25,453 bases of DNA from Cerioporus squamosus. Lineage: Eukaryota; Basidiomycota; Agaricomycetes; Polyporales; Polyporaceae. The stretch is from NCBI GenBank assembly GCA_022592435.1, contig JABYQS010000391.1:1-25453 (forward strand), read 5' to 3'. Position 1 is the stretch's first letter, and every line of letters begins with the position of its first letter. Shown here one piece after another: positions 9,701 through 17,952 of the stretch. Below the pieces are notes generated by a model. It searched no databases, was not told the origin of the DNA, and saw nothing but the letters and a program-made list of their open reading frames with translations. The position numbers and the translations under genes are program-made.

Positions 9701-10169
9701 CAACGGAAATTTCGTCGCTAACATCTTCATACGATCTCCGACACGGGATATACGCGAATGGCGACGATGGGCGGAGAACCTCCGCGCCAGACGCTACCGG
9801 ACCTTCGCGAACGGAACCGGGAGAGTTCGGCACACGACTCGATGCAGTGGTTGCCACGGCGTTAGTCACCCTACCCATATATGCCCCTTCCCCCGACTGA
9901 GGGGATGGAACGGCCCTCGACAAGGGGACGGAGTCTTTGGAGAGAGAAGCGGGGCGGAAGACGAGAGCTCCCCCGGCGTCGACGACGCGGGGTATGGACG
10001 CAGGCAGACACAGAATCGCGACGACAGGAACCGGGGACGTGGGGGTGGATCTACGCCGAACCCCCGAGGTGGACGTGGAGGCTATAACGGTGGCCCAAAC
10101 CGAGGCCGCGGCGGAGGTCCGAACCGAGGACATGGAGCAAGTGGACCCTCGAGAGCTAGGCGGTTCTAG
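6790..10169 (+). CDS. LINE ORF1, gag-like RNA-binding protein, one intron (1110 aa)
   Basis: Exon 1 is 6790-7365 (192 codons) and exon 2 is 7413-10169. ORF1 proteins bind element RNA and form ribonucleoprotein particles. The N-terminal 200 residues are P, T and S rich; a long disordered, charged middle follows; a compact domain spans about residues 750-990 (WIQEIWTDPP, LSAAGVANALRRG, EWRRWAENLRARRYRTF). A CCHC zinc knuckle has C1003, C1006, H1011 and C1016 (CSGCHGVSHPTHIC), followed by PFPRLRGWNGP and an RGG/GGPNRGRG tail to residue 1110. Without splicing, translation stops at 7377, giving only a 195-aa N-terminal peptide, and the second part has no early ATG (first at about 7869). The two parts are in different frames with a 35-nt gap, so a frameshift alone cannot join them. 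Confidence 0.88.
7366..7412 (+). other. Predicted 47-nt intron inside LINE ORF1
   Basis: It starts GTAAGC, has a branch-type CTAAC at about 7399-7403, and ends GACTAG. It contains the in-frame TGA (7375-7377) that ends the first part, and its last three bases form a TAG in the second part's frame. Removing it fuses S192 to PTQNPPS in phase 0. Length and signals match the host's own introns. Splicing is predicted, not shown. Confidence 0.85.
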
Positions 10170-10841
10170 AGGGAAGACTCAGCTAGCGATCCCTGGCGAT
10201 AGGATGGACTTCTCTAGTTTCGGTATGCATGTAGGACGAGGGAGAGTGAGATCTGTAGTAGGATGACAACGGGTGCTATAGAAGACGAGACTGCCCAGAC
10301 AGACCGACTGGGGAAGCAGACTGCGAAGACGGAGCAACGGGTGGCTGCAGCGCCGATGCGAAATCTTGTGCAGAGGTCAAGCGTGAGCCCACATATACTC
10401 GTCTACGGACGCAGGAAAGCTCACGACGCAACAAATTGGCTAGTCTTTTCAGATGACGGTGAGCCAAGCTTATGCGAAGTGCACAGAGGAGAGATGCTGC
10501 GCTCACACTGTGTGCATGACACTGCCCGGGATGGAGGGAAAACCATCTTGAGCTAGGGCTATGGTCGTACTCTAGCTGACATCGCGACTGCCAACACATT
10601 ACAACGAAATAACCTAACCACGGATGTACGTACGAGTAACGGTATACAGCGCTTCGCAGGCGGACGAGGGGATCAGGACCTTAGTGCTGGTCAGACTCCC
10701 GACGAACCCGCAAGCGAAAACGGTAGCACAAGAGGGTTTGTGGTGACGAGAACGGAAGAAGGAGCCGATCCGATTGAACGACAAGGGCAACCTGCGCGAG
10801 TAGACCAGCAGGATGAGGAGGAAACAACTGAGGCTGCCAAC
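10170..10841 (+). other. ORF1-ORF2 spacer with a small in-frame ORF
   Basis: After the ORF1 TAG, two further stops in the same frame (10200 and 10215) are followed by a 97-codon ORF (ATG 10263 to TAG 10554-10556). Directly after that TAG the same frame stays open into ORF2 (10557-15797), with no ATG before 10842. The small ORF has no recognisable domain. It may be chance, an upstream ORF controlling reinitiation, or an N-terminal extension of ORF2 reached by UAG readthrough. Confidence 0.45.
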
Positions 10842-13800
10842 ATGACACCAAGGGAAGAGCCAAGAACAATGGATCCTGTGCCAAATCAAGAGGACAGACG
10901 ACGCCCCCCAGTACACGAACGCAAGACGGCGCTGAAAATCGCGTCTCTCAATATTAATGGCTACGGTAACACGACACGCGACCACCCAAATAATAAGTGG
11001 GGCTGCGTGTACCGCATGATGAAAGAGCATCGAATCGGAGTCCTCCTCTTGCAGGAGACACACCTGACGGAAGAGCGTGTAGCCTCACTGCACAAAATGT
11101 ACTCAAAGAAAGTGAAAATCCTTTACTCACAACACCCGGAAACACCGACCCAAAAGGAAGGGGTAGCAGTAGTCCTAAACTGCAGATATGTGCATGCTGC
11201 CGGAGCTACTGCGACGGTTGTAGTCCCGGGGAGGGCGATTCACCTTACTCTCCCATCCCAGGGCGGCGGTACGCGGAGTATCTTGTGCATATATGCGCCT
11301 ACGTCAAATGGAGCAAATGAGCGGAGAGCTTTCTTCAACGAAGTAAAGAGATACTACGAGACTAACCCGAGGTGTCTCAAGCCGCAAATTATGGCGGGGG
11401 ACTTCAACAACGTTGAAGACACCCTGGACCGACTGCCGCTCAGCGACAACCCTGACCAATCGATCATGGCCCTCGACGAGCTCAAACTAAGCTTGGGAAT
11501 GACGATGGCAGATGGATGGAGAATTACCCACCCAACTCGGAGAGAGTACACCTTTCACCGGGGAACAGGCCAGCAGGCTGTTTTCTCCCGACTAGACCGC
11601 ATCTACGTAACCCCAACGGTTTTTGACGGGGCGAGAGAGTGGCAGGTGTGCGAAGCGGGCGTCCGTACGGATCATAGCCTGATCTCGGTGGAGCTTACCT
11701 CTGACAACGCCCCGATAGTCGGGCCAGGGAGACCGCTTTTTCCTCTCCAATTAATGAGGGACAAGAAACTAACGAGGGAGATCAAAAAGCGGGGACTAAC
11801 GGCGATGCGAGAGCTCGATGAACTTACAACAAGAGCCACTCGTTCGGACACGTTGAATGCGCAAACTATCTTGCAAAGTTTCAAGAGGGACATCATGAAG
11901 ATGGCACGCTCGAGGGAGCGCGAGGTGGTGCCTAGACTGCTAGCTGAAATTCGAGAGACTGAAATAGCACTGAAACAACTCAAGGCGGACCAGACCCAAC
12001 CAGAGCAAGCGAGGATCGCTGCAGCCGCAGCACTAACAAAGCAGGTGCGACAGCTGAAAGAGAGACGAATCAGACAACAACAACAGCATTCGAGAGCGAC
12101 GCACCGACTTTTCGGAGACCGACCGACGAAGTACTGGTCGAAGCTACACCGCGAGTGTGCCCCACGCGATATCATCAACGCCTTCGAGAAGGAGGGCCTA
12201 ACCGGCGTGGCGGGGGAGAAGATCTACGAGTGCGACTCGGTCAAGATGGCGGCCATGGCCCGACGACACCACATGAACGTACAAAGGGATGATGCAGGCA
12301 TGAAGCCCCCGGACGAAAGGGAAGAGGACATCGCCAAAGCGCTAGGAAGCCTTGAGGAGGAAGTATCCCCGAGCCAAGCCAACGAGCTCGGAGGGAAGGT
12401 AACCTATGAAGAGTGTGTCCTATCGCTCCGTTTTGCAAAGAACGGGACAGCTCCCGGGTTGGATGGAATACCTTTCGAGCTATGGAAGGTTCTGCACGCC
12501 CGACGGACGGAGGATGCTCGTTTTGGAGACAGGCAGGTATTCGATGTTGTCAGGCTACTAGCAGAAGCCTTCGAGGACATGCGGACCTACGGGGTTAGTA
12601 CTCATACATCCCTTGCCCACGGCTGGATGGCACCGATATACAAAGAAAAGGGTGAACGAACCCAGGTAGTAAATTATAGACCGATAACGCTACTCAATAC
12701 AGACTACAAACTGTTGAGCAAGCTGCTGGCAGTGCGTCTGGCGGACGTCGCCCCAGGGCTCATAAACAGAGCGCAAGCAGGCTTCGTACCAGGCAGAAAG
12801 CTCCACAATCACACGCAGCTTGCGCGTATGATGATGAACTGGGCGGAAAGAAATGATGAGAACGGGGCGATAGTAGCCCTCGACCAAGAGAAGGCGTACG
12901 ATAAAATCGCCCATGATTATCTCTGGAGGGTCCTAAAGAAATTCAAAGTCCCTGATACCTTCATCCAACTGGTCCAATCCCTGTACAAGAATGCTATGAC
13001 CTCTGTGATGGTAAACGGATTCCTGAGCAAACCATACCGAGTCTACCGTGGCGTAAGACAAGGCGACCCCTTGTCCTGCCTCTTATTCGACTTGGCCATT
13101 GAGCCACTATCTGCTATGATCAGGAAGTCAGCGATCAAAGGCTTCAACATACCCCGATGCGAGGAGGTACTTAAAGCTGTCCTATTCGCGGATGATACGA
13201 CAGTGTACCTGTCCCACCGCGACGACTTCCAAACGCTGCAAACGGTCCTGGACACATGGTGCTCGGCTGCCAAAGCACGCTTCAACATCAGCAAGACGGA
13301 AATAATCCCGATAGGAAACCCCGATTTCCGTGAAAATATGGCAGTGACATACCGCACGACGGGTGCCTGGAAGAACTACCCTCGAAACGTTCATGTAGCG
13401 CAGAACGGCGAAGCCGTGCGGATCCTTGGTGCCTTCTTTGGAAACGGCGTCAGCCAGATTGACGTCTGGTCCCTGGTACTCACCAAACTAGTAGCCATGA
13501 AGCAACCCCTAATGCGCGTCATTGAACGATGGAAGACGGGACACGCGACACTCCAGGGGAAGAACCATGTCATCCAGATGATAGTAGGCGGGATGACACA
13601 GTTCCTAACGGCGGTCCAACGAATGCCGGACATGATCCTCAAACGACTGAACAAGATCATTCGCGGATACATATGGGACGACAGGCATAACACGCCTGTC
13701 GGCATGAAGCACCTATACCTCCCCATAGAACGAGGCGGGCTAGGAATGCTTGACCTGAACTCTAGGTCAGAGGCAATTGACGTTATGTGGCTTAGAACAT

Positions 13801-15797
13801 ACCTGGACTTCAGCAAGGACCGCCCAATATGGGCATTCCTAGCAGATGACCTGTTAGCAACTCATGTTCCAAAGGACTGCCGTCCGCGGGATGCAAACTA
13901 CCGAATAAATCCCTTCCTCCAGAGATGGAAACCCAAAGTTTGGGGTCTAACAGCGGAACTACAGGGAATGATGAACGTGGCTCGCAAATACGGAGCCCGT
14001 CTGGAAGGGCTCGCCATGTCCAAGGAGATTCAACGGTCGATGCCAATGTGGGATCACGCAAACGCCGACAGGAAACGACTGAGCCGGCTCACGATGCCCT
14101 CCAAGCTCCTCACCTGTCTGCAAACAAAGCACAAAGTCAGAAACGTAGGAGATTTCGTTCAGCTTGCTGAGAGACTCAGTGATGCAACGCACCGACCAAA
14201 CGCCAGATGTAAATGCGCGGGATGCGCACACCAGAGGTCGGAGGTGCAGTGCGCCAACCCGCACGCGTGCCGTTTGAGGGCGAAGGAAATACTAGATACG
14301 CTCCCGGGGAGGTGGGATCCGAGATCGAGGCAACCGGAGGACTACGAGCAGAAGACCATGCAGCAACTGGGAAATGAAAACCTGAGCAAAGACCTGGTAC
14401 CCTTCGATAGACGAGTGACGACGTATGGCGATGTAGGCCAAGGTTTCCGGATTTTCACGAAGCCAGGAGAGGTATCGAATGAAACCGTTCCGATGGAACT
14501 GAAGGAAAACGGAGCAAAGGTAGTAGTGGCAACCGACGGGTCCTGCCTCCACAACGGCGAAAGGAATGCGCAAGCGGGAGCAGGCATCTTCTTCGCGGTC
14601 GACCATCATATGAACAGGAGCCTACGCATTCCAGACGGGATAGATCAGACGAACCAGACGGGCGAAATCGTGGCCATGTTGGTCGCATCGATAGCAACTG
14701 ATGGGCAGACAAGGGTCACCCAAGTTACGGACTCCCGCACTACAATGGATTCCATGTCAAAGTGGAAGCAACGTCACGAAGACATAGGGTACATACTCCA
14801 GAAAAATGCTGACTTGACGCGAGCAACCCTCGCAAGTCTACGCATGCGATCGGCCCACACGCTCTTCAAGTGGGTGAAAGGCCACAACGGCCATGCAGGC
14901 AACGAGGCGGCCGACAAGCTGGCCGCGGAAGGAGCGGCAAAGACGAGAGGAGACCACCTGGATCTAGCAGTCCCCGCCCTATTCGAAATTACCGGGGCGA
15001 AGCTACAGGCAATGACCCAAAAATTAGCATACAGAGCCATACGTGCCTGCAAAGATGTACAAACCAAGCCCCGACCACGAGCAGTGGCCAACATGGACAG
15101 AATAACAAGCGGGATTCAAGCGGCCTTCGACATGCAAGTGCACGATGCGACAATCTGGAAGTCCCTTCGGTCAAAGCACGTCACAAGGACAGTAGCGCAG
15201 TTCTACTGGATGGCCATACACGATGGATATATGCTCGGGAGCCAATGGCTCCGCCCCAAGATGTCTGATGAACTGCAGCGACGGGCAATCTGCGCTGTAT
15301 GTGGCGAGTGTGAAACGATGACGCACATCATCCTGGAATGCAGGGCGCGAGGCCAGGAGCTAGTATGGGACCTACTGAAGAGAACGTGGTCACTTACGCA
15401 TGAAGAATGGAAAGAGCCGAGCTGGGGAACGGCCTTTGGCGCAGCATGCGCGGTCTTTAGGACGGACCAAGGTAGCAGGAAGGGGGCAACAGAGAGCCTA
15501 TGGTGCATCCTGTGTACGGAAGCTACCCATCTGATATGGAAGCTACGGTGCGAGAGGGTGATACAGAAAGACGGGGCAGAGTTCAGCGAGGACGAAATTA
15601 CGAACCGTTTCTATGCGACGATGAACTCACGACTGACTCTCGATAGACGTACGTCGGCGATTGCGAAAGGGAAGAAAGCCCTGAAGATGTGCGACGTCGA
15701 AAGAATCTGGACGCCGATTCTGGAGAACGGGGACGAACTGCCCCCTAAATGGGTTGGAGATTGCGGGGTTTTAGTGGGTATCAAGCGTGGACGATGA
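10842..15797 (+). CDS. LINE ORF2: APE endonuclease - reverse transcriptase - RNase H polyprotein (1651 aa)
   Basis: This enzyme nicks target DNA and copies element RNA onto it. The start is the first in-frame ATG, about 27 residues before the endonuclease. APE domain, residues about 28-285: SLNINGYG (N37), QETHL (E72), GDFNN (D187, N189), SRLDRIY, TDHSLIS (H278). Reverse transcriptase, about 570-860: NYRPITLLN from residue 611, ALDQEKAYDKI (D681), RGVRQGDPLS, and FADDT (D784, D785). A cysteine-rich segment (CKCAGCAHQ...CANPHAC) lies near residue 1123. RNase H, about 1225-1365: TDGS (D1232), TGEIVA (E1275), TDSR (D1297), GNEAADKLA (D1358). A CCHC-like CAVCGECETMTHIILEC follows at about 1484-1500, as in other fungal LINEs. 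All catalytic residues are present and there is no internal stop, so the element may be, or recently was, autonomous. Confidence 0.97.
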   Translation: MTPREEPRTMDPVPNQEDRRRPPVHERKTALKIASLNINGYGNTTRDHPNNKWGCVYRMMKEHRIGVLLLQETHLTEERVASLHKMYSKKVKILYSQHPETPTQKEGVAVVLNCRYVHAAGATATVVVPGRAIHLTLPSQGGGTRSILCIYAPTSNGANERRAFFNEVKRYYETNPRCLKPQIMAGDFNNVEDTLDRLPLSDNPDQSIMALDELKLSLGMTMADGWRITHPTRREYTFHRGTGQQAVFSRLDRIYVTPTVFDGAREWQVCEAGVRTDHSLISVELTSDNAPIVGPGRPLFPLQLMRDKKLTREIKKRGLTAMRELDELTTRATRSDTLNAQTILQSFKRDIMKMARSREREVVPRLLAEIRETEIALKQLKADQTQPEQARIAAAAALTKQVRQLKERRIRQQQQHSRATHRLFGDRPTKYWSKLHRECAPRDIINAFEKEGLTGVAGEKIYECDSVKMAAMARRHHMNVQRDDAGMKPPDEREEDIAKALGSLEEEVSPSQANELGGKVTYEECVLSLRFAKNGTAPGLDGIPFELWKVLHARRTEDARFGDRQVFDVVRLLAEAFEDMRTYGVSTHTSLAHGWMAPIYKEKGERTQVVNYRPITLLNTDYKLLSKLLAVRLADVAPGLINRAQAGFVPGRKLHNHTQLARMMMNWAERNDENGAIVALDQEKAYDKIAHDYLWRVLKKFKVPDTFIQLVQSLYKNAMTSVMVNGFLSKPYRVYRGVRQGDPLSCLLFDLAIEPLSAMIRKSAIKGFNIPRCEEVLKAVLFADDTTVYLSHRDDFQTLQTVLDTWCSAAKARFNISKTEIIPIGNPDFRENMAVTYRTTGAWKNYPRNVHVAQNGEAVRILGAFFGNGVSQIDVWSLVLTKLVAMKQPLMRVIERWKTGHATLQGKNHVIQMIVGGMTQFLTAVQRMPDMILKRLNKIIRGYIWDDRHNTPVGMKHLYLPIERGGLGMLDLNSRSEAIDVMWLRTYLDFSKDRPIWAFLADDLLATHVPKDCRPRDANYRINPFLQRWKPKVWGLTAELQGMMNVARKYGARLEGLAMSKEIQRSMPMWDHANADRKRLSRLTMPSKLLTCLQTKHKVRNVGDFVQLAERLSDATHRPNARCKCAGCAHQRSEVQCANPHACRLRAKEILDTLPGRWDPRSRQPEDYEQKTMQQLGNENLSKDLVPFDRRVTTYGDVGQGFRIFTKPGEVSNETVPMELKENGAKVVVATDGSCLHNGERNAQAGAGIFFAVDHHMNRSLRIPDGIDQTNQTGEIVAMLVASIATDGQTRVTQVTDSRTTMDSMSKWKQRHEDIGYILQKNADLTRATLASLRMRSAHTLFKWVKGHNGHAGNEAADKLAAEGAAKTRGDHLDLAVPALFEITGAKLQAMTQKLAYRAIRACKDVQTKPRPRAVANMDRITSGIQAAFDMQVHDATIWKSLRSKHVTRTVAQFYWMAIHDGYMLGSQWLRPKMSDELQRRAICAVCGECETMTHIILECRARGQELVWDLLKRTWSLTHEEWKEPSWGTAFGAACAVFRTDQGSRKGATESLWCILCTEATHLIWKLRCERVIQKDGAEFSEDEITNRFYATMNSRLTLDRRTSAIAKGKKALKMCDVERIWTPILENGDELPPKWVGDCGVLVGIKRGR

Positions 15798-16024
15798 GGA
15801 GGACCGTCGGCCTCTGCGACGATCTTCCCCATTGCCGGCGCTTCGAGTCCCACACTTTGTGCGTAAGAGCATTTCCTCGCGGTGAAACTATTTATTGCGA
15901 GACGTCCGAGGTCCCTAGTCCTGGAACGTCTCGCCTAGCGCGTCTGGTCGGAAATCACTGACTACGAGCTGCACGACATGCCCCACTGGGGACTAATGCG
16001 GCTCAGGACATCATGCGCTCCACC
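15798..16024 (+). other. LINE 3' UTR
   Basis: These 227 nt lie between the ORF2 stop and the poly(A) tract, with no ORF. They contain an inverted repeat at 15897-15934. In LINEs the 3' end is the template region their own RT recognises. Confidence 0.75.
15897..15934 (+). repeat. 3' UTR stem-loop of the LINE
   Basis: GCGAGACGT (15897-15905) is perfectly complementary to ACGTCTCGC (15926-15934), and the inner bases allow further imperfect pairing (CCGAGG with CCTGG). A stable hairpin about 90 nt before the poly(A) tract is a candidate RT recognition structure; that role is inferred. Confidence 0.6.
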
Positions 16025-16045
16025 AAAAAAAAAAAAAAAAAAAAA
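16025..16045 (+). other. Poly(A) tail of the LINE
   Basis: Twenty-one uninterrupted A residues end the element directly before the right target-site copy; the last two could equally belong to that copy. An uninterrupted tract fits a recent insertion. Confidence 0.95.
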
Positions 16046-16057
16046 CAAGCTCACACT
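16044..16057. repeat. Target-site duplication, right copy
   Basis: AACAAGCTCACACT, identical to 3131-3144. On the minus strand it spans the last codon bases of GH5 exon 5 and the GTGAGC splice donor. Confidence 0.95.
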
Positions 16058-16976
16058 CCGAAGATGATCTTGCTGTTGTTTGCGTATTTTGCCGCCACGC
16101 TGGACCAGAGCTCCGCAAACTGCTCGTTCGTCGGGCCACCCTGGCCAATGATCTACCAAACACCACCCATTAGCGACCGACTCAGACAGCGCACCACGAA
16201 CAAACAGTCTTCTCACCTTGCCGTTCCAACGCGCGTAGTTGTGGATATCAATGATGCACGACGCGCCCGTGTTCAAGCACGCCTGCACCAACGCATCGTA
16301 CTCCGCAAAGTTATCTTCGTCAATCGTGCCGCCCAGCACGCCGTCCGTGAGGTACTGCCACCCGACGGGGAGGCGGAAGACGTTGAACCCGTCGTCCTTG
16401 ACGAAGTGCTGCATCTGGCCCTCGCCGTCGTTCCCGTAGTACTGCGTCAGCGGCGGCCACGCCCCGCTCGCACTGCACGTCCCGTCCGTCGAGCACCCAA
16501 AGTCGAACCCGGCGATGTTCACGCCGGCGAAGCGCAGCTTGCCTGCGCCTGGCGCGGGGATCTGGCAGGTCGACGTCGGGGTGGGGGCGGTGGTTGTGGT
16601 GGAGGGGGTCGAGGGCGTGGTGGTTGCAGTGCCGGGCACGCATTGGAAGTACGCTGCGGGATGGTCTGTGAGCTACGGGTTGGTGTGTCGAGAGGAAGGA
16701 CTCGCGTACCGTCGTTGAGTTCTGTGCAAACAGAGCCAGTGGCGCAAGCCGTAGGTCCTGTCCAGCCCTGCATTTAACTGTGAGCAGTATACCCGTACGG
16801 AGGGTTACCAGTAAGACAACTGACTGTGCCACCGCCTGTCAAGAGTTACATCAGTGAAACGTTCACTGTCTGAGTGAGACGTACTCACATTGACCCCAGA
16901 CAGGGGAGAGGGTTGTCTGTGCGCTCGCACAGAGCGCGAGGGCAACAGCCACACAAAGGGCGGAGAATGAGTGCAT
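16055..16976 (-). CDS. CBM1-GH5 endoglucanase, exons 1-5 (N-terminal half of a gene split by a LINE)
   Basis: This is a secreted cellulase hydrolysing internal beta-1,4-glucosidic bonds. Exons, in gene order, are 16976-16889, 16835-16825 (only 11 nt), 16767-16710, 16653-16217 and 16152-16055; introns are 53, 57, 56 and 64 nt. Residues 1-20 (MHSFSALCVAVALALCASAQ) are a signal peptide. Residues 23-58 are a CBM1 cellulose-binding module: VWGQCGGTGWTG, then CATGSVC, then AYFQCVPG, with C30, C41, C47, C57 and aromatic W35, Y54, F55. A T/P/S-rich linker follows, then the GH5 barrel with KLRFAGVNIAGFDFGC, FRLPVGWQYL, CIIDIHNYARWNGK and KIIFG. The protein continues in exons 6-9 at 3089-2360, beyond the 12.9-kb LINE. 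The ATG is chosen because it gives the signal peptide; a TATA-like box lies about 70 bp upstream. Confidence 0.93.
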
Positions 16977-17952
16977 GACGTCCTGAGGCAGATCGGGGAG
17001 AGGCCGAACTTGCGTCTGATGCGTCGATGTGCGTGAGGTAGGCCTTTTATCCCATCCTCACGGAGCTCCTGATTTCGGCGACAGAAACATTAGCACCGTC
17101 AGGCAGAGAAGAAGCGGATCTCACTCTTCGCATCCGAGATTCTGCACTAGAAGCCATCGACGTCGCCGTGATACCGAGGGCGTCCTGCGTCGATGTTGAC
17201 AAGTCGTGCCTCGTACCGTGCCCGACAACTGCCCGTATCGCAGGGTGTATACCTAGTCGTACGGCAGGACAGACCTCGAGTCGATCATGTGAGCCATCGG
17301 AGAGCTCTCGAGGTAGCACGCGGAAGAGAGCAGGAGGTTACGAGAGGCGGCTCATATTCGCAACAACGTCGGGTCGTGTCGGGTCGGCGATGTCGCGCGC
17401 GTTCCCGCCTGCCCGAGCTGCTTCTCGTCCGGGCTGTCGCGCCCTTCCATCTACAGTCCCGGTTTCCTCAGGGTTTTCTGGCTTGATATTTTTGTGTCAC
17501 TGAGGACCGGCTGGTTCGTGGCTATCGTCACCAGCCCCATGCTGCTGACCTGACAGCCGCTCTTCGCGCGTGGTTGAGTCGTAGGCGGTACATCATCTGC
17601 TGAACCTCGGAAAACAGACAGCGAGCACGGAAAATGATACGTTCAAGTCAAGGGACTCACACTAATTGGCTAGAGGCAATCACGGGCCTCGTGGCTATGG
17701 CGGACGAATGGCACGTACGCATACAAGCACTCAAGAACATGGGTATGTATATCACATTCCTCTGACCGAGGCACACAATACACCAATAGCGAACAAGTGG
17801 GGAGGTGGTACTCTGTCAACATCCCGGCACCACGTGCGTCATTAGATAGCCATTATACCGATGATACAAACTAACCAAGAACGGATACTAGAAGAACGTA
17901 AAGGTGTTTTTGAAGACAGCGTGGTAGGTGTATACAGGGGCGCTTCTTGGCT
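16977..17952. other. Intergenic: endoglucanase promoter and hydroxylase 3' flank
   Basis: About 976 bp between the endoglucanase start and the hydroxylase stop, both on the minus strand. Apart from the TATA-like box at 17043-17051 I see no gene. A short direct repetition of GTCGGGTC occurs near 17370-17385. Open frames here have no recognisable domains. Confidence 0.5.
17043..17051 (-). promoter_or_regulatory. TATA-like box of the endoglucanase gene
   Basis: The minus strand reads GATAAAAGG at 17051-17043, about 70 bp ahead of the ATG at 16976, a usual distance for strongly inducible fungal cellulase genes. Use is inferred from motif and spacing. Confidence 0.5.

Larger units (their letters stand above)
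3145..16045 (+). mobile_element. Full-length non-LTR retrotransposon (LINE; Tad-like or a basidiomycete clade), about 12.9 kb
   Basis: The boundaries are set by the perfect duplication on both sides and by a 3' run of 21 A. The element lies antisense to the endoglucanase gene. In order it holds a leader (3145-4102), an unknown ORF (4103-4816), a purine-rich degenerate region (4817-6789), ORF1 with CCHC and RGG motifs (6790-10169, one intron), a spacer, ORF2 with APE-RT-RNase H (10842-15797), and a 3' UTR. There are no LTRs. The APE plus RNase H layout with a gag-like ORF1 is that of the fungal Tad group; basidiomycete clades such as Deceiver and Inkcap are alternatives needing an RT tree. Typical fungal LINEs are about half this size or somewhat more. 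I see no second poly(A) tract marking a nested insertion, but a composite 5' half is not excluded. Confidence 0.93.

Noticed and set aside
9219..10133. 304-aa minus-strand frame opposite LINE ORF1
   Set aside because: It is the antisense shadow of the conserved ORF1 core and zinc knuckle and has no domain of its own.
15962..16639. Single 225-aa minus-strand frame running from the GH5 exon through the poly(T) into the LINE
   Set aside because: It reads through the intron at 16153-16216 and the element boundary; the conserved protein requires splicing at 16217 and 16055.
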